DNA of 64,000 bases from Rhodamnia argentea (GCF_020921035.1 NC_063150.1:24599826-24663825), one strand, 5' to 3'; numbered from the stretch's first letter, positions 1-12,604 are shown. Made by a program: numbers and translations. The notes: a model not told the origin generated them from the sequence alone.

Positions 1-240
1 TCTTACCTATGGGTGAACCGATGAATCAATCTTGAATCGGTTAGCCAAGGCCAGTTTGGTTTAAGATCTTTGATTAAATTGGGATCAATTCAACAATCGA
101 TCCAGAACGGTTACGATCAATAATTGATACCTCAATCGGGGACTCAAATCGGTATTGGTCGGTTTCCAAATTTCTTAACTATGGGTGAACCGACCCGACA
201 TTGAATCGGTTGGTCCAGGTTGGTTTGATTTTGGACCCCA
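1..240. repeat. Diverged direct repeat, probable hAT-like MITE debris
   Basis: A motif of about 60 bp beginning near 3 (TATGGGTGAACCGA, then a TTGAATCGGTT core) recurs near 175 with substitutions and a small gap. The period is about 172 bp. The GGTGAACCG and CGGTT wording resembles the interior of the hAT-like elements found further right, for example 43279-43650. No clean ends or target-site duplication are visible because the window cuts the left side. Confidence 0.4.
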
Positions 241-2500
241 TATCGAGCCGGGATCAATGTTCATCCTTAATGTGTGATAAAAACTTGTTAGTGTACACTT
301 ATTGTGGATCCCTGTTAGGTTAGTTTGAAACTCGGAATAACTAGACCTAGTTGCATACCACAAAAGGTAAAGGAAGCTTCTTCCATATGGCCTAGGAAGT
401 GTCTTCGATATATAAATTAGGCCTAGGCTGAACTTTTTTTGGAGGTTGCCACCATTCTTGGGGTTGATGCAGCAAGGCTAGCTAATCGCACGCAGCGAGC
501 TCAAAGACCCCGGTCCCATAAAATCTCACATTATGGATCGAAGATGTTCTATAAGTTGGATACATGTGCAATTTCAATCCTCTTGATCTTTTTTTTCCCC
601 TCGAAGAAATCGAAAACGAATTACTAATGTTTTTAGCTGGTGGAAAGGAAAATTTCTTCGTTCTCTCCCTCTCTACTATTTCTTGAAACCTTATCTTAGA
701 CATACCACGATGTACAATTCAATGTACCTTTATTTTGAGTCTTGATGTGCTGGAAAGTACATGGAGCTATGGACCCTGTCGTCAAATGGAAAAAAACAAC
801 TCCGTATTCTCAACCTCTATAGCTAGTGGTGAGTGAACCGATTGGTTGAGATGTAAAGATATACTTACCCAAGGAGCAATAACATAAACACAATCTTCCA
901 ATAAAAATCATGTTGCAAGCACTCAGAAACAAAAAGCCTCTTTGCTTGCTTTTGTAATGGTTCGAGTCCAACATGTGATGTCAACTATGGATCAACCCTG
1001 TCCGCACAATTCAGGATGTTTATTTCGAAGGAAACTTCATGATAAACGAAAATATTTTCCAGAAAAAAAAATGTTTTCCCCTTTTTAGGTTTGAAAATTC
1101 ATATTCCTAACTTTAAGTATGCATGTTATATTTGAATGTAAATTGTTTTCCACCGATCGATCATTTTCAGCAAATCAGACCCGTGAAAGTCCTGAAAACT
1201 AATTCGCAAAGACTTTTTTCACTCAAACAAAGACACCCTTTAGTGGAAAAATGGGATTGTTGCGGAGCGCGCATGTGAGCAGCTTAACACCAATTTAGCC
1301 CACAATGAAGACTCCTAGATAGATAGTGTAGGGAGATCATGGTCCATGAGACCCTCCATTTGTTTCACACGTTAAGCTCACTAGTTTAATCAGTGTGTTA
1401 AAGTTAATCTCAACTTTATTGTCCCCTCAATCGAAGACCAGAAGGACAGACAGAGAGCCCAAGAAAGGTTTCATGTTAACTGCAAACATGATCAAATCAC
1501 AGTCCACTTCAAAATGATCATGAGAAAGCTTTCATTAATTTCTCCCCCTTGTTTATTAGTTGTCTGGATCTACATAGAGCCGGCCAAATCCCTCTTCAAG
1601 CTATCCGAGGAGCAGAACATGATGATTTCTAACCACTTTGCAAAACAAACAAAAAAATCACAGAGGGTGGTCATGTCCCAGATGAGGCAAAAGGACCAAA
1701 TTGGCCAAGGTATGCTATTCTGACAAAGGGTAACTTGGTAATGTGGGGGGTGTGCTGTATTAAAAAGCTCTTCTTACAAGTTTTGGACTGGCCTTCACAT
1801 GGCAAGGGAAGTACCCTCATGTGGGCACATGCATGGGGACTCCTATCATTCATGTTGTACTCACTCCAAGCAAAAGAAGACTCATAAACTTCAAAAGGGC
1901 AATCTCCATTGACTGATTCTGTGCTTACTTAACAATTGTTTTGTCTAGTTTAAAGTGCAACCCCACACATTTTTTCCTCCATATTCGTGACTCCTCTCCT
2001 GATCGAAACATTTTTCCCCCTTTCTTTTCTAAATCCGAACCCCGTGATTAATTTCTCGGTATCTCGATCCTTAACTACCATAGCATGTTGAAAATCGGGA
2101 TTTTCTTTTAATGACATACGTGAGGACATTTCAATGGGCTTCTGTCTTCAAGAATGGAATGAATTGGAAGCTAATGAACTGTTTCGTTTCGCCTATGTAT
2201 GTGCTTATAAATGAGTGAGTGAAAGCGGTGAAATGGAGATTTTTTTCTAGATCAATCGAAAAGAAAGGTTCTGAAAGACCTAGGGCTCGACGTGGCAATT
2301 GAACTTGGGAGTGTTTTTTTAGGCACTCATGATGTCCATGTGCTGTTCCAGCATTCTAACACAATCATAGCTCCCTTGTCTAATGAAAAAAAAGGGGTAG
2401 CCCCCTCAGTTTCTCACCATCCAAAACATGCATCTGCCTAACAAAAACAAGACAAAAGGTTAAACAGTGACAACGAAAGAGAAAGCATCATCTCCTTCCC
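241..2500. other. Intergenic stretch, no gene recognised
   Basis: This is AT-rich sequence with only short random open frames (up to 73 codons) and no recognisable domain. Around 1030-1090 there is a fragment (AACGAAAATATTTTCC) resembling the interior of the Harbinger-like elements at 25067 and 31355. The last few hundred bases are the presumed promoter of the gene at 2593. Confidence 0.5.
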
Positions 2501-2502
2501 CC

Positions 2503-2510
2503 TTATATAT
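2503..2510 (+). promoter_or_regulatory. Candidate TATA box for the gene at 2593
   Basis: The sequence TTATATAT lies about 83-90 bp upstream of the ATG at 2593. That places a transcription start near 2535 and leaves a short CT-rich leader. It argues against using the upstream in-frame codon at 2467, which would lie before the TATA box. Confidence 0.5.
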
Positions 2511-2592
2511 CAGCAGTGCTGTCTTGTGCACTTGGTCTCTAAAAACATCATCATCTCTTTGCCATCTCTCTCTCTCTCTACACCCAACAGCT

Positions 2593-3330
2593 ATGGTGTC
2601 CTTAGAAACTGGTCATCCACCTCCCAGAGCCAGTGATGCTGCAGCCTCAAGCCCCAGGATCTCATTCTCTGCTGAGTTCCTGGACGAAAAGAGCTTCATC
2701 TCCATCAGCCCCAAAGCGCACCGCGAGAAAGAGCGTGAGATGGACATCGACAAAGCTGAGTTCGAGTTCCTCTCCACTGACGTGAGCCTCGACTCGATGC
2801 TCTCCGCCGATGAGCTCTTCTGCGAGGGGAAGCTGCTGCCCTTTTGGCAAATGCAGCAGTCCGAGAGGCTGAACAAGATCAGCCTCGGTACCAAGGACGG
2901 TGACGGTGGCAGCGGCGACGAGGAACGTCGCGGCGAAGCGGCTAAGGACAACAAGGAACAAAGCAAGGCGAATTGGTTCTTGGACGACGACCCGTCCCCG
3001 AGGCCGCCCAAGTGCACCGTCTTGTGGAAGGAGCTGCTGAGGTTGAAGAAGCAGCGAGCCAACTCCTCGCTGTCGCCGTCGTCCTCGTCTTCGTCAACGT
3101 CGTCCTCTTCGAACTCAATGGCCGATGCGGCTGCCAAAGACGAGAAGAAGGAGGCAGCGGCCACTCGGACTGGGGAGAAGCAAGCGAAGAGGATAAGGAA
3201 AGGGCTGGAGAGGACGAGGTCGGCGAGCATCAGGATCAGGCCAATGGTCAACGTGCCGATCTGCACGCCGGCGAAGAGCAGCACATTGCCGCCTTTGTTT
3301 CCCTTAAAGAAAGGGAGATTAGATAGGTGA
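2593..3330 (+). CDS. Uncharacterised plant protein, intronless, 245 aa
   Basis: This is a single open frame of 245 codons. I start at 2593 because the TATA box lies between the more upstream in-frame start and this ATG. The protein has a short motif RISFSAEFLDEKSFISI (residues 22-38), an acidic block EFEFLS (56-61), SADELFCEGKLLPFW (71-85), a basic patch KELLRLKKQR (147-156), a serine run (159-174) and a basic, arginine-rich tail. There is no signal peptide or membrane segment. The SADELF..GKLLPF block is typical of small plant proteins of the DUF1645 or MAKR-like kind, but I cannot assign the family firmly. Position next to ARIA suggests the Arabidopsis At5g19340 type (recalled gene order, not checked). 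The CDS is much more GC-rich than its flanks. The function is unknown. Confidence 0.75.
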   Translation: MVSLETGHPPPRASDAAASSPRISFSAEFLDEKSFISISPKAHREKEREMDIDKAEFEFLSTDVSLDSMLSADELFCEGKLLPFWQMQQSERLNKISLGTKDGDGGSGDEERRGEAAKDNKEQSKANWFLDDDPSPRPPKCTVLWKELLRLKKQRANSSLSPSSSSSSTSSSSNSMADAAAKDEKKEAAATRTGEKQAKRIRKGLERTRSASIRIRPMVNVPICTPAKSSTLPPLFPLKKGRLDR

Positions 3331-5150
3331 AGAGCCGAAGACGAAGATGAGGAGGAACTCGGTATTGTCAAATGTAGAGAGAATTAATGTCAATAAGTTT
3401 ATCGTTCAACCCTTTTCTTTTCTAGTCCTATCATTTCTGAAGCCGTTTGTTTCGAAGTCTTTTCTGTGTTGCTTCCTCGCATCCGATGATTTTTGAGTGT
3501 AGATGCCGACTTTTCTGCTCAACGAACCGGTTGCATCCTTTCCTTCTCGTCTTGTGACGATATATTTTGGTGCATGACTGTGTTTCTGAATTGGAAATTG
3601 CTGAAATTCGGGCAAAAAATATACACGGAAACACCAAAAATAAAGCATTCCCCAGATCCTAGAATGCACCTTCAAAGTCATCAGATAAGAAGTTTTCCAT
3701 AATGCAGATGAAAATGACTTGTGCAAATCATGCAGGTTGCACAGTTGCCAGGTACAGTAGAAAGGGATTGCACTTGCCTTGACCAGTACCATGTGGACCA
3801 AGGAAAGCACATATAATTGAATCAGGTGAACGATCCATGTCCCATGGGTCCGCTCGATCCGAACGTTACTTTTCCGGCGAGCCCACCCGACAGGGAAAAC
3901 TCTACTGGGAAGAGTCTGCGACTTGAAAATGTGTGGAATCCTATCTCGGAAAAACTTTAAGGAACACTTGATTAGTCAGCAGGTTCAACTTAAGAAGAAG
4001 GGCATGCTGTCGTACCTGGAATGGTCGATAAACTCGAGTTAGATTCCTCTTTACCGAAACAAGAAGATAGGTTGGAAAAGAGAGAAGAACTCATTAGCAT
4101 GTAGCGAGGTAAACGAACCTGAAGATGAATTCGGTGGGCGGGAACCTAAAGCGATGAGGAATATGCAGGAGTTCTTCGAAGGAAGAAGTTTCGAGACTTT
4201 AGGCAAGTACCGCGACCCAAAAAAGAAAGTTGGCTGCTATGCAATGGACTTACTTAAACAAGTTTTCTATTTCCGTGAGTAACAAGACTAGATGCGAACA
4301 TTCAGAAACCAGAAGTTAGGTAAAAGCAGATTTCAAGCTGCACCGTTACGCCACGCAAACCAAGAGCTTGAGATCGAACCTGGTCAGAAATTTTTATGTG
4401 TTATCTACGACTCTTTGAATCTTTTGTCGGATGTTAGCTTCAGATTTGGCCCTTTCGCGAGTTGATTTGAAAGGGATGCGATGGTGACGCAGCATAACAG
4501 AATGAGCAATGGCACAACCCAATTACTACGCAAAACCTGAAGCAAGGGCAAATGTTGAAAGTAAATTCAATCCAGAAACAAGCAAGAAGTTACCTCCTAG
4601 GATGCCAAGTTCCTACTAGAGTCAGAATTTCAATTGACCTGACAAATGGCACTGAAGTACCAAGGCATCATTTAGTGAAAAACAATAAGACACGAGTTCT
4701 GCTGCCTTGTAAAAGCAGAATTTCATCAAACAAACTCAGCTGAACTGAAATTATGTTGTCCGGCAAGATCAACATTGTTGTAGCAAGGTTCGTATTAGAC
4801 ATGAATGCTCATGATACAGACACATGGATGAAAAACAAAAGAATAAATCATTTTCAGAAGATTTGCCTATACATAACATACAGTATGGGAGCCTTACACA
4901 ACCAGACCAAGTGAATAAAAGAATGCACTGAGGATGAACCAACTATGTTCAGTTTACAAAGAGAGTGGCACTTGAATCGCTAGAAGAGCCCATACAGCTC
5001 TAGACCCAAATGAAGCAACTCTTCCATTCCGCAACTCATAGATGAACCAGAAAAGCTTCAAGTAAAGATCCCATGAGTAACATGATCTACTTGTCCAATA
5101 ACACTGACCATCTTGCTTCCACTTTTGCGCATTCAGCTACAGTCTTGTCA
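3331..5150. other. Spacer between convergent genes; nothing recognised
   Basis: This stretch holds the 3' ends of the + gene ending at 3330 and the - gene ending at 5151, which converge. Short open frames on both strands (up to 134 codons) show no domain and overlap each other. I see no RNA gene or mobile element with clear ends. Confidence 0.5.
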
Positions 5151-8100
5151 TTATCGTGGGGGTGGTGCAGACATCAAACCGTTGCCATAAACCCTAAAAA
5201 GAAACATAACATTAGACCTAATAGGACATTGAATTATAGGACAAAAAACATTCGCATTGAACGACCACTTACTTGAGAGTCAATCTGGGCTTATTAAGGA
5301 GACTGCTTGGAACTTGACCAGTCAAATTATTGTTTTGCAAGAAACTGAAAGACAACAAGCACAAGACACAAGATTCATACACTGCAAGTTACATCAAAAT
5401 CTTAGCAGAAGATGATGCATATGTGATTGATTGAACCAATTCCATTATGTCTCCAAGTGTTTTTTCACTTAATGGCTTCGCCTGGGTCCTCAGAAAAGTC
5501 TTGAAAATTAAATTGAAAACAGTACCCCAGGTAAATTACTATCAGGAAACAGTCCAAAGCCATCGTGTTTTACATGTTGAAGCACTCATCACAAGCAAAC
5601 TCATAACATGGAAGTAGGCAATTGCAAATTCCACTAGATAATTGACAATGGGATAGAGAATCCAATAAGCAAGAATAGGTTAGACAAATATCTGCTACAT
5701 ATCCAGAAACTGTTGTTCTGATGTTGGGGGAACATCTATCTGGTACCATATGCTTGTGAGAAGAAAGAGAGGGATCATCTAGATGAATCACTATTGCTCC
5801 TTCAGCAATAATCAAATACATTCTTCTAACAAAGAATAGTCTAAGTACTAATAAAAACAGAGTTGTGTTATTGGACAATATTGGTTTTCCATATGTATGC
5901 CATCCAACAGACTTATTGAAGAGCCCTGGGTTGGCATGATATTGGCTTCAAAGGAGATTTCTTAACCAAAAAGATAATTGCCTAGATTTCCGTGTAGGGA
6001 TTGCTGAGCATAAAAAATACACTAACTTCCAATGAAGTAGGGATTGGGTGATTAGTTGATCTAAAATAGTCGCAGAATGCTAAGATTTATGATAGTGAAG
6101 GGAACGAAGAAACAGAGAAAATTTCAAAAAGAAAGAGGAGGGGATTGACTGCAGAAATGCATGCATTTAATTGATAGTTGATAGGAGATGGAACTTACAG
6201 TTCTCGCAAGCCACTTATGGCTCCAAGTGAGGAGGGAATTGGCCCATTCAACTGATTGTCATTTAAATGCCTACAAGTAAAAATTATCAGATTAGACAGA
6301 GGTAAAAAGACCATAAAAAATGTGTCTGTCATTGCTAAAGTTTAGGAGAGAATAATAGGAGGATTATCAAATATAACATGTAGGTCAATGTGCCTTTAAA
6401 GAGTAGCAACAAGCAACGACAAACTCCATAACTTACAATATTTCAAGGTTCTTCAATGCACTGAGGTTAGGGATAGGTCCATATAAGCGATTGTTTCCGA
6501 GCCAGCTGTTATCAGGGAAGGGTTGTCAGTCAAAGAATTCTTTATTAGCTGACTGAAAGTCTAAATAAATGGGTTGATCAAATCACACTGCATTACATAC
6601 ATGCCAGTCAATGCAGTCATATTAGCAACATAAGGTGACAGTGATCCAGAGAAACCCATACCAGTCAGGTTTCTGCAACCAAAGCATAATCAGACATTAG
6701 TACTAAGTAATAAAGGCAGTTTTGGAAAACATAAACAAACCATAACTTCACAATAGATATAGACTCACAAAGTGACCACACGGATCCGGCGGCCTTGAGA
6801 GCACGTAACTCCAGTCCAGGAGTACTGCTGAGGTAAACAAGGATCACCACTCCAATCGATAGGATGATTGTGCAAGCTGAGTTTCAATTTTTCCAAAGCA
6901 ATCACTGAAACAAGAAAGATGTTTTTCAGATGGTGTCAAGAGAAAGAATAAAATAGGAAGAATTCCACCACTTAATATATGACTTTTCAATCTATGAAAG
7001 GCCACTTAACAAAGTAGAAATGCTTGCTTATGCAACAATAGTGTCATAAACCTGTCAGGGACTCAGTTAAAAAGGTTCTGCGCATTATGCGGCAGCATCC
7101 TTTGAGACAAGCACAGAATATGACCCAGTTGCTAAAGTAAACTGGACATTTTTTCCATTGCACGTCGCCTAACCATTAGTTGTTCTGGGTTCTTTATTTT
7201 AACTGAAAAAGATGGCTTTGACATAAGAGGTAATCATGGAGGCAGTAAAGGATTTGTCTACGCCGGCCAAACCGGTGGGCAAAGAATTGGTGTGAAAGTT
7301 ACACCGAACAAATGGGAAAGAAGCTAAAAACTATACCATCTCTTGTGTGAGTTCTTCCTCCAAGAGGCAGCACCTGAAAAACTTCCCCAGCATTGATAGA
7401 AGGACCTAAAGTTGAACCGCTAGTAGGAACCAGATTTATCTTTGTAAGGCCATTAAGACGCCACTGCGAACTAAAAACGACAACGCCATCTGAAGTAACA
7501 TTCAAGTTGCTGTAATATGGAACGCCATTTACTGTAATATTCTGGATTCTCGAGCCTCCAGCTACTGAATCATGACCATTCGCAAAATATAGAGCAATAT
7601 AGTATGATGCATTTTGCAGAAGACCCGGAGGCCATTGCAACTCCAGTGGCTGTGATGCGGGCGCAGTCAACTCTGTTTCAAATACTTTCAATGGAGGAAG
7701 ATTCCAAAATCCAGAAACAGTTAAATTGTTGCTTGTTTTGAAAGATCCGTTTCCTCCAAATGGCTCCCAGAGACGGTCAAATTGATCATCAGGAAATCTG
7801 GCAGTTCAATAATTGGCGCATTAGGCAAAAGTCAAGGAAAGGCAAAGGGCATACTAGAGCATAGACTTCGTGTCCTGAATCGAAGACAAAACAATAGCTC
7901 ATCTCATGCTGTTGCATTTATTAAGCGATCATCCTTTGATGATCTTTTAGTTTCCAAAAGTTCTTTTGATGACGGGAATCCGGAGTAAAGCAAGCCGCAA
8001 AAATCATGTCTGACCATATCGTTGCATTACGAAGCATAAGTGGGTAAATATATTAGCTTAGCTCTGTAGACGTGTAGAATGAATCAACACAGTGCACGTA

Positions 8101-8955
8101 TGAGTAATTCGACCAACAATCATGCAAATTAAGAGCCTGGGACCCAATTTGCACTAATAAACACTCCATCTAAGCCCGCCACTTTTCAAGACTGCATCAG
8201 CAATTTTCCCCCACAGATAATGATCTCGACGAAAACCATCAATCGGAAGTCATCAACAGCCAGGCATTCCACTCATTTACCTCTAAGGAATTAAGAGCCA
8301 AGTACTGTACATACCTAATGGGAGCTCCGCTGTAGCCGAAGCTATTCCTCGCGACCAAACTGAGCGCTGAACTCCCAAAATCCGTTGAATTATACACAGA
8401 ATCGCTCAATTGAACAAACTCCAGAGCCGAAATGAACGGGTCCGATTCCGTGTAATTATTAGCCCCAAGACAAAAGCTCATGGTCTTGCCCTGAGCCATG
8501 AACACCCCTTCGTAATAAGTGGAATCGCCCTCGCTATAATCTCCCGTGGTGTTGACCACGGTCCAGAGAGTTCCGTCCACGATCTGGTCGAAGACCGGCG
8601 GGTCGGGGCGGCCGTTGACCCCTCCGTAGAAGTAGGTGCTCCTGACCATGTAATTGGAGCCGCGGGCGACGTCGACCACGTAGCAGAACTTGCGGTGGAG
8701 ACGGTTGGGGAACGAACGGACGGTGGAGAGCGGGGGGTCCAGGTTAGCCACGGGGAGGCTCCTCGGGGCGCCGGAGGAGACGAACGGCGCGTCCGCCAGC
8801 CACCGGAGGCCGTTCACGGTGGCCGAGGCCGCGGCGCCGCAGTCGATCAGGATTCCCGAGGGAGGCTGGAGGGGCTGGGAGAGGGAGGGGGCGAGGAGCG
8901 ACAGAGCGAGGAGGAGAGAGAGACGGAGGAACAAAAGAGGAGGTGGCCGAGACAT
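5151..8955 (-). CDS. Secreted malectin-like / LRR receptor-like protein without kinase, 521 aa
   Basis: Eight exons on the minus strand: 8955-8315, 7797-7337, 6904-6769, 6672-6601, 6505-6437, 6270-6199, 5344-5273, 5193-5151. They have GT-AG borders and total 1566 nt, in frame. Residues 1-26 form a signal peptide (leucine-rich, ending near SLSQP). Residues about 32-365 are a malectin-like (di-glucose-binding) domain, with FCYVVDVARGSNYMVR, the PPVFDQI motif and DPFISALE. A WSGDPC...WTGVTC cap (385-402) leads into about four LRRs (about 408-507), encoded by the 69-72 nt exons usual for plant LRR proteins. The protein stops 14 codons into the last exon, with no transmembrane helix and no kinase. 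It resembles the short malectin-LRR proteins of Arabidopsis (At3g19230/At1g25570/RLP4 group, from memory). It is probably an apoplastic ligand-binding or co-receptor protein. Function is inferred from domains only. Confidence 0.85.
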
Positions 8956-8988
8956 GGAGCGTCCGACGAGAGATCAACGTACAGAGGT

Positions 8989-8989
<1 letters not shown>

Positions 8990-9025
<36 letters not shown>
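8990..9025. repeat. (GA)n/(CT)n microsatellite upstream of the malectin-LRR gene
   Basis: About 18 perfect GA repeats on the + strand lie 35 bp upstream of the minus-strand ATG, followed by a TTC triplet run. On the coding strand this reads (CT)n, as in many plant 5' leaders. It may be transcribed leader or core promoter sequence. Confidence 0.85.
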
Positions 9026-9028
<3 letters not shown>

Positions 9029-9177
9029 CTGCTTCTTCTTCTTCTTCTTCTGGTTCTCCTTCAATGGATGGGGTTGACGATGATCTTGGAGATGGCGGTG
9101 GCGTTGATCGAGTAGTGGAGTTGAACTGGTCATTGTTGGTGAGTCGCGCACGAAAGGAATGCCGAATGCGACAGTCT

Positions 9178-9203
9178 AGAGAGAGAGAGAGAGAGAGAGA
9201 GAG
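9178..9203. repeat. Second (GA)n/(CT)n microsatellite
   Basis: About 13 GA repeats lie 150 bp further upstream of the same gene. Together with 8990-9025 this makes a CT-rich leader/promoter zone on the coding strand. Confidence 0.8.
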
Positions 9204-10619
9204 CGGAGTTGGGGAAGAGGAAGGAATAATAAATTAAATTATTATTTTTTTTAAAAGTGATTTTGTTCGACGCGGGAAAACATTAAGGCCAGGTCAGCGG
9301 GCGGCAGTTGGTGCTGCTTGCTGGGGCTGCCCGCACTATAAGTCGTCCTTCGGGGATGCGCCTAAAATCACATTTTGACTCTCATTCCTTTTTTCGACCG
9401 TTGACTAAGAGTTTTACAAAAATAAAATTGAAATCTATACGACGATGAAATTTAAATTTCGTAGTTTCCCATTTGGCTCGTATGCCGCGACGAACGTCCA
9501 ATTTGATCCTGGCTAGCTGGCGAGTTTATAGAAATTGGTCAAATCTTAGGCTACGGAAAATGAATGAATAAGAAAAAAATTCTTTTTTAATAAAAAAAAA
9601 TAGCTTACATTTATCAAAAATGTTTTCGTTGAAAGGAACCGGAAATGGGGCAAAGGCATCCTATGGGTCCTACTACCCCCGTGATAATTTGATTTTCGCA
9701 GTAATGGGGGGAAAATTTAATTAATTTTTCGTCTTTACAAAAATATATATGAGCATTAAGCATGTTCACTAAAAAAATGGATCATTTATTAAGAAAAAGG
9801 CACACAAAGGGGAAAAGAAAGTAGTAATAACTTGGTCTCGGGCAATTTATATCTAAACATTTATGTGAACGATGAAAATATTTTTTGTTTATTTGTATGT
9901 GGAGATGATATAAGATATCATTATGAGGAAAATATGTTTTAAATTGTTTATTTTTTGTGGAATCAATGAAGTCTTAATCTACATTGAATTGCATGAAGAA
10001 ATTTGAGCCACGAGTTTTTTAGCTGAGTGCAATCTTTTATGGAAAAGTAACCAGCGGTCAGGCAAACAAAAATGGTTGTTAAATTATAGGGTATCGCCTG
10101 TGTTGAAAGCTATGCCTGAGCTCAATCACAATTTTTTTTGTTACTTCATTTTTGGGTGAAAGTGTCAGGGTATCGAAGAGTGTCGGACATAATATAACAC
10201 GACACGTAAACCCTCGAAGAGTGTCGGTGATTCGTAGAGAGAAACTAATATGGTGACGGATTGGATTGCGAAAACCCGCATAAATAGATTTTTGCCTTTC
10301 AATTGGTTGTCCAATCCTCCGGAAGCCTTTGGGCCTTATTATATCCTGATACAGGTCTTTTGTACTCGAACTCTTTGAGTTAGGTTATGAAAATCGCTCT
10401 TTTCAACCAAAAAAAAAAAAAAACTATGATAAGAATTGGCACGCCCCGATCCACGAGCTGATGGGAGAAATTATTGACACATGGAGGAGCAGCGATGGGA
10501 CTTGTGGCAATGAAAACGTCGGACGTGGTTAAGGGGGTCTGACACTGGCAATGGCGAAAATGAAGTTGTGGGGTGACATTGTAAATGATGTGGTGGCAGC
10601 GGTGGCGGCGATGGCGGCA

Positions 10620-10875
10620 TCGAAAATGAGGTGGTAAACTGGGGTCGATAAGGTGGCATTGGGCTGAAGATAGACTGTGTGTTATCTTGAACAAGATGAC
10701 GATGGAGGTGAAGGCGAAGGCGAAGGCGGCCGATCATGTACTTGATGGGGAACGCCGGAACGGGAGTTGGTAGAGCAACTATGATAAGGCGGATTGGGCC
10801 AAAGCAAGACCATGTGGTGTCTTTAACAAGATACTGATGGGAGGTGAACGTGAAGGTGGCCGATCGTGTTGGCAC
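10620..10875. repeat. Two-copy imperfect direct repeat, GGC/GAT-rich
   Basis: A block containing GATAAGGTGG...TTGGGC, AACAAGAT, GGAGGTGAA and GGCCGATC occurs at about 10645-10735 and again at about 10782-10867 with clear divergence. It accounts for the minus-strand open frames of 104-134 codons here, which have no recognisable domain. Confidence 0.45.
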
Positions 10876-10915
10876 TCTTGCCCGCGATAGAATGACGGAA
10901 GAATGAGAGAATAAT

Positions 10916-11472
10916 TACCAAAAAAAGCCTTAAATAATTATACATATGCTAATTCAATCATAAATATTTTTAATTTCGTTAATTTAATTTTAAACCTTTT
11001 AACCATTTGTTAATATAATTCTTCCGATCAATTTTTTTTCGATGATTGCTAATGTGGACACCGTACGATCGGCACCGACATAGACAATGTTTATAAGTTT
11101 TGCAATTTTTTTTAAAATTTTTTCCATTCTTTCATTCCTTTTTTTTCTAATAAATCCGATCAGCGAGGATTGATCGGCCCTAAATGGTCTTAGAAGGAAA
11201 AAAAGGAATAGAAAGAAAGGAAAAAAAAAAAGAAATGAAAAAATAAAAAAAGAGAGAAAAAAATCAATATACTTATAACAAAAAAATAGAAAATTAAAAA
11301 ATAAGAAATTATACAAATTATCCATGTTATCGATGTTGGTCGTTTTACGTAGGACGTTTGATATCTACATAAGCAATTGTTGATAAAAATTGGATAGAAG
11401 GACTACATAGGCAAATAGCCAAAATATTTAGGACTAAATTGATCAAATTAAAATATTTATGACTGAGTTGAT
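10916..11472. mobile_element. Long-terminal-inverted-repeat MITE (family L), degenerate copy
   Basis: The left arm carries the CTAATTCAATCATAAA wording and the right arm carries its inverse, ending in TTATGACTGAGTTGATA. Inside are a T-rich block, a small core around GATCAGCGAGGATTGATC and a matching A/G-rich block, the architecture shared with 24065-24784. The ends are approximate and no target-site duplication is visible. Confidence 0.5.
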
Positions 11473-12003
11473 ATTTTTATAATTGCTTGTGAAGTAATAT
11501 AAACACAGCAATGTCCCAATACTACATTGATTACCTACGTGGTAAGTTGATAAACCATGGTAACAATACATGTTTTAGATTACACATCCCATGATTTGCA
11601 ACAATTATAGTCTCTTATACTTAACATCGAGTCCTAGAATTTTCTGTAATTAAAGGTATTGGCACAATTCGATTTGCGATCATGCCAAAAGAGCTGTCGA
11701 TGACGTTCGCCGGAGCGACGATCGAAAATCGACGTTCGCCGGAGCTATCGCTCTGCGATTTTACGCTGGAGCACAGAACGTGCGTACGCGGCTTCGGATG
11801 GCCCAAAACCAGAACCAAGTCATTGGGTTGGCCCAGTTCCTTACTATCGGACTCCCCAACGTGGGAGTCAACCTCGGATTCCATGTCCTCTCGTGATGCC
11901 TTTGACCATTAACACTTGCTGACCCCGTAATCCTATGTTAATAGTCCGGACTATCACGGTGTCAATACTCGTATTTTTACGCTAATCTAATCAACTTCCC
12001 ATG

Positions 12004-12392
12004 CTTTTAAAATTTGTCCCAATCCGACTCTTTCTACCTTCGCAAATTTATATTTTCACAATTCCTCTAATCAAATCCCTCCACCCATCAAATCCGACCG
12101 AATCCAACCGGCTTGACGATCGAATAACACCGTAGCACGACGTGAATGAAATTTCTCCTGGCTTAGAAGTCCACAATGGCAAAATTTCACCCACGTCGTG
12201 TTAAGATGTTGTCTGCATCGACAAACTTTTCCTTCCGTGTCCACGTGGGCGCTTTCGTCATATTTCGACGTTGTTTGGCGATCACGTTAATTGAATTCGA
12301 TCGGATTCGATGCTAGAGGGACTTGATTAGAAAATTTATAAAGGTAAAATGACTTGATTGGACAAATCAAAATTATAAAGCTTAATTAAGAA
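12004..12392. mobile_element. Inverted-repeat element (MITE-like)
   Basis: The left arm (about 12010-12116, with CTCTAATCAAATCCCTC) is the inverse of the right arm (about 12288-12392, with GAGGGACTTGATTAGA). Roughly 170 bp lie between the arms. The exact ends and target duplication were not resolved. Confidence 0.5.
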
Positions 12393-12604
12393 AAAGTGAG
12401 AAAGTCTAATAATGATCAAGGGTGGTGGGAATCAGAACAACGCGCGCGTGCGAAAAAGCCGCCCCTCCGAATTTATTTTTGCTTCACTGTTACTCCAATC
12501 CCTCTTTTAACCTTTCTTTCCTCGCTCGCAAATCAATCCTCAACGACCCTACGCGGCTTCCCCGATTCACGCCTTTTGCGTTGCCTGCGTGGATATTAAA
12601 AACG

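Noticed and set aside
957-975. GGTTCGAGTCC, a tRNA T-loop-like word
   Set aside because: The flanking bases do not pair into a T-stem, and no acceptor, D or anticodon arms can be built.
2613-3371. Minus-strand open frame of 252 codons
   Set aside because: It is the antisense of the GC-rich gene at 2593-3330. It has low-complexity serine/acid runs and no domain, and the plus strand has the TATA box.
5570-5878. Minus-strand frame of 102 codons inside the malectin-LRR gene
   Set aside because: It lies in the intron between the exons at 6199-6270 and 5273-5344, and has no homology to the protein or to any domain.
8410-8991. Plus-strand open frame of 193 codons
   Set aside because: It lies antisense to exon 1 of the malectin-LRR gene, whose exon chain and domain are clear. 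The frame shows no family.
10380-10875. Minus-strand frames of 104-134 codons rich in His, Pro and Ser
   Set aside because: They come from GGC/GAT-type direct repeats and lack start context, introns or a known domain.
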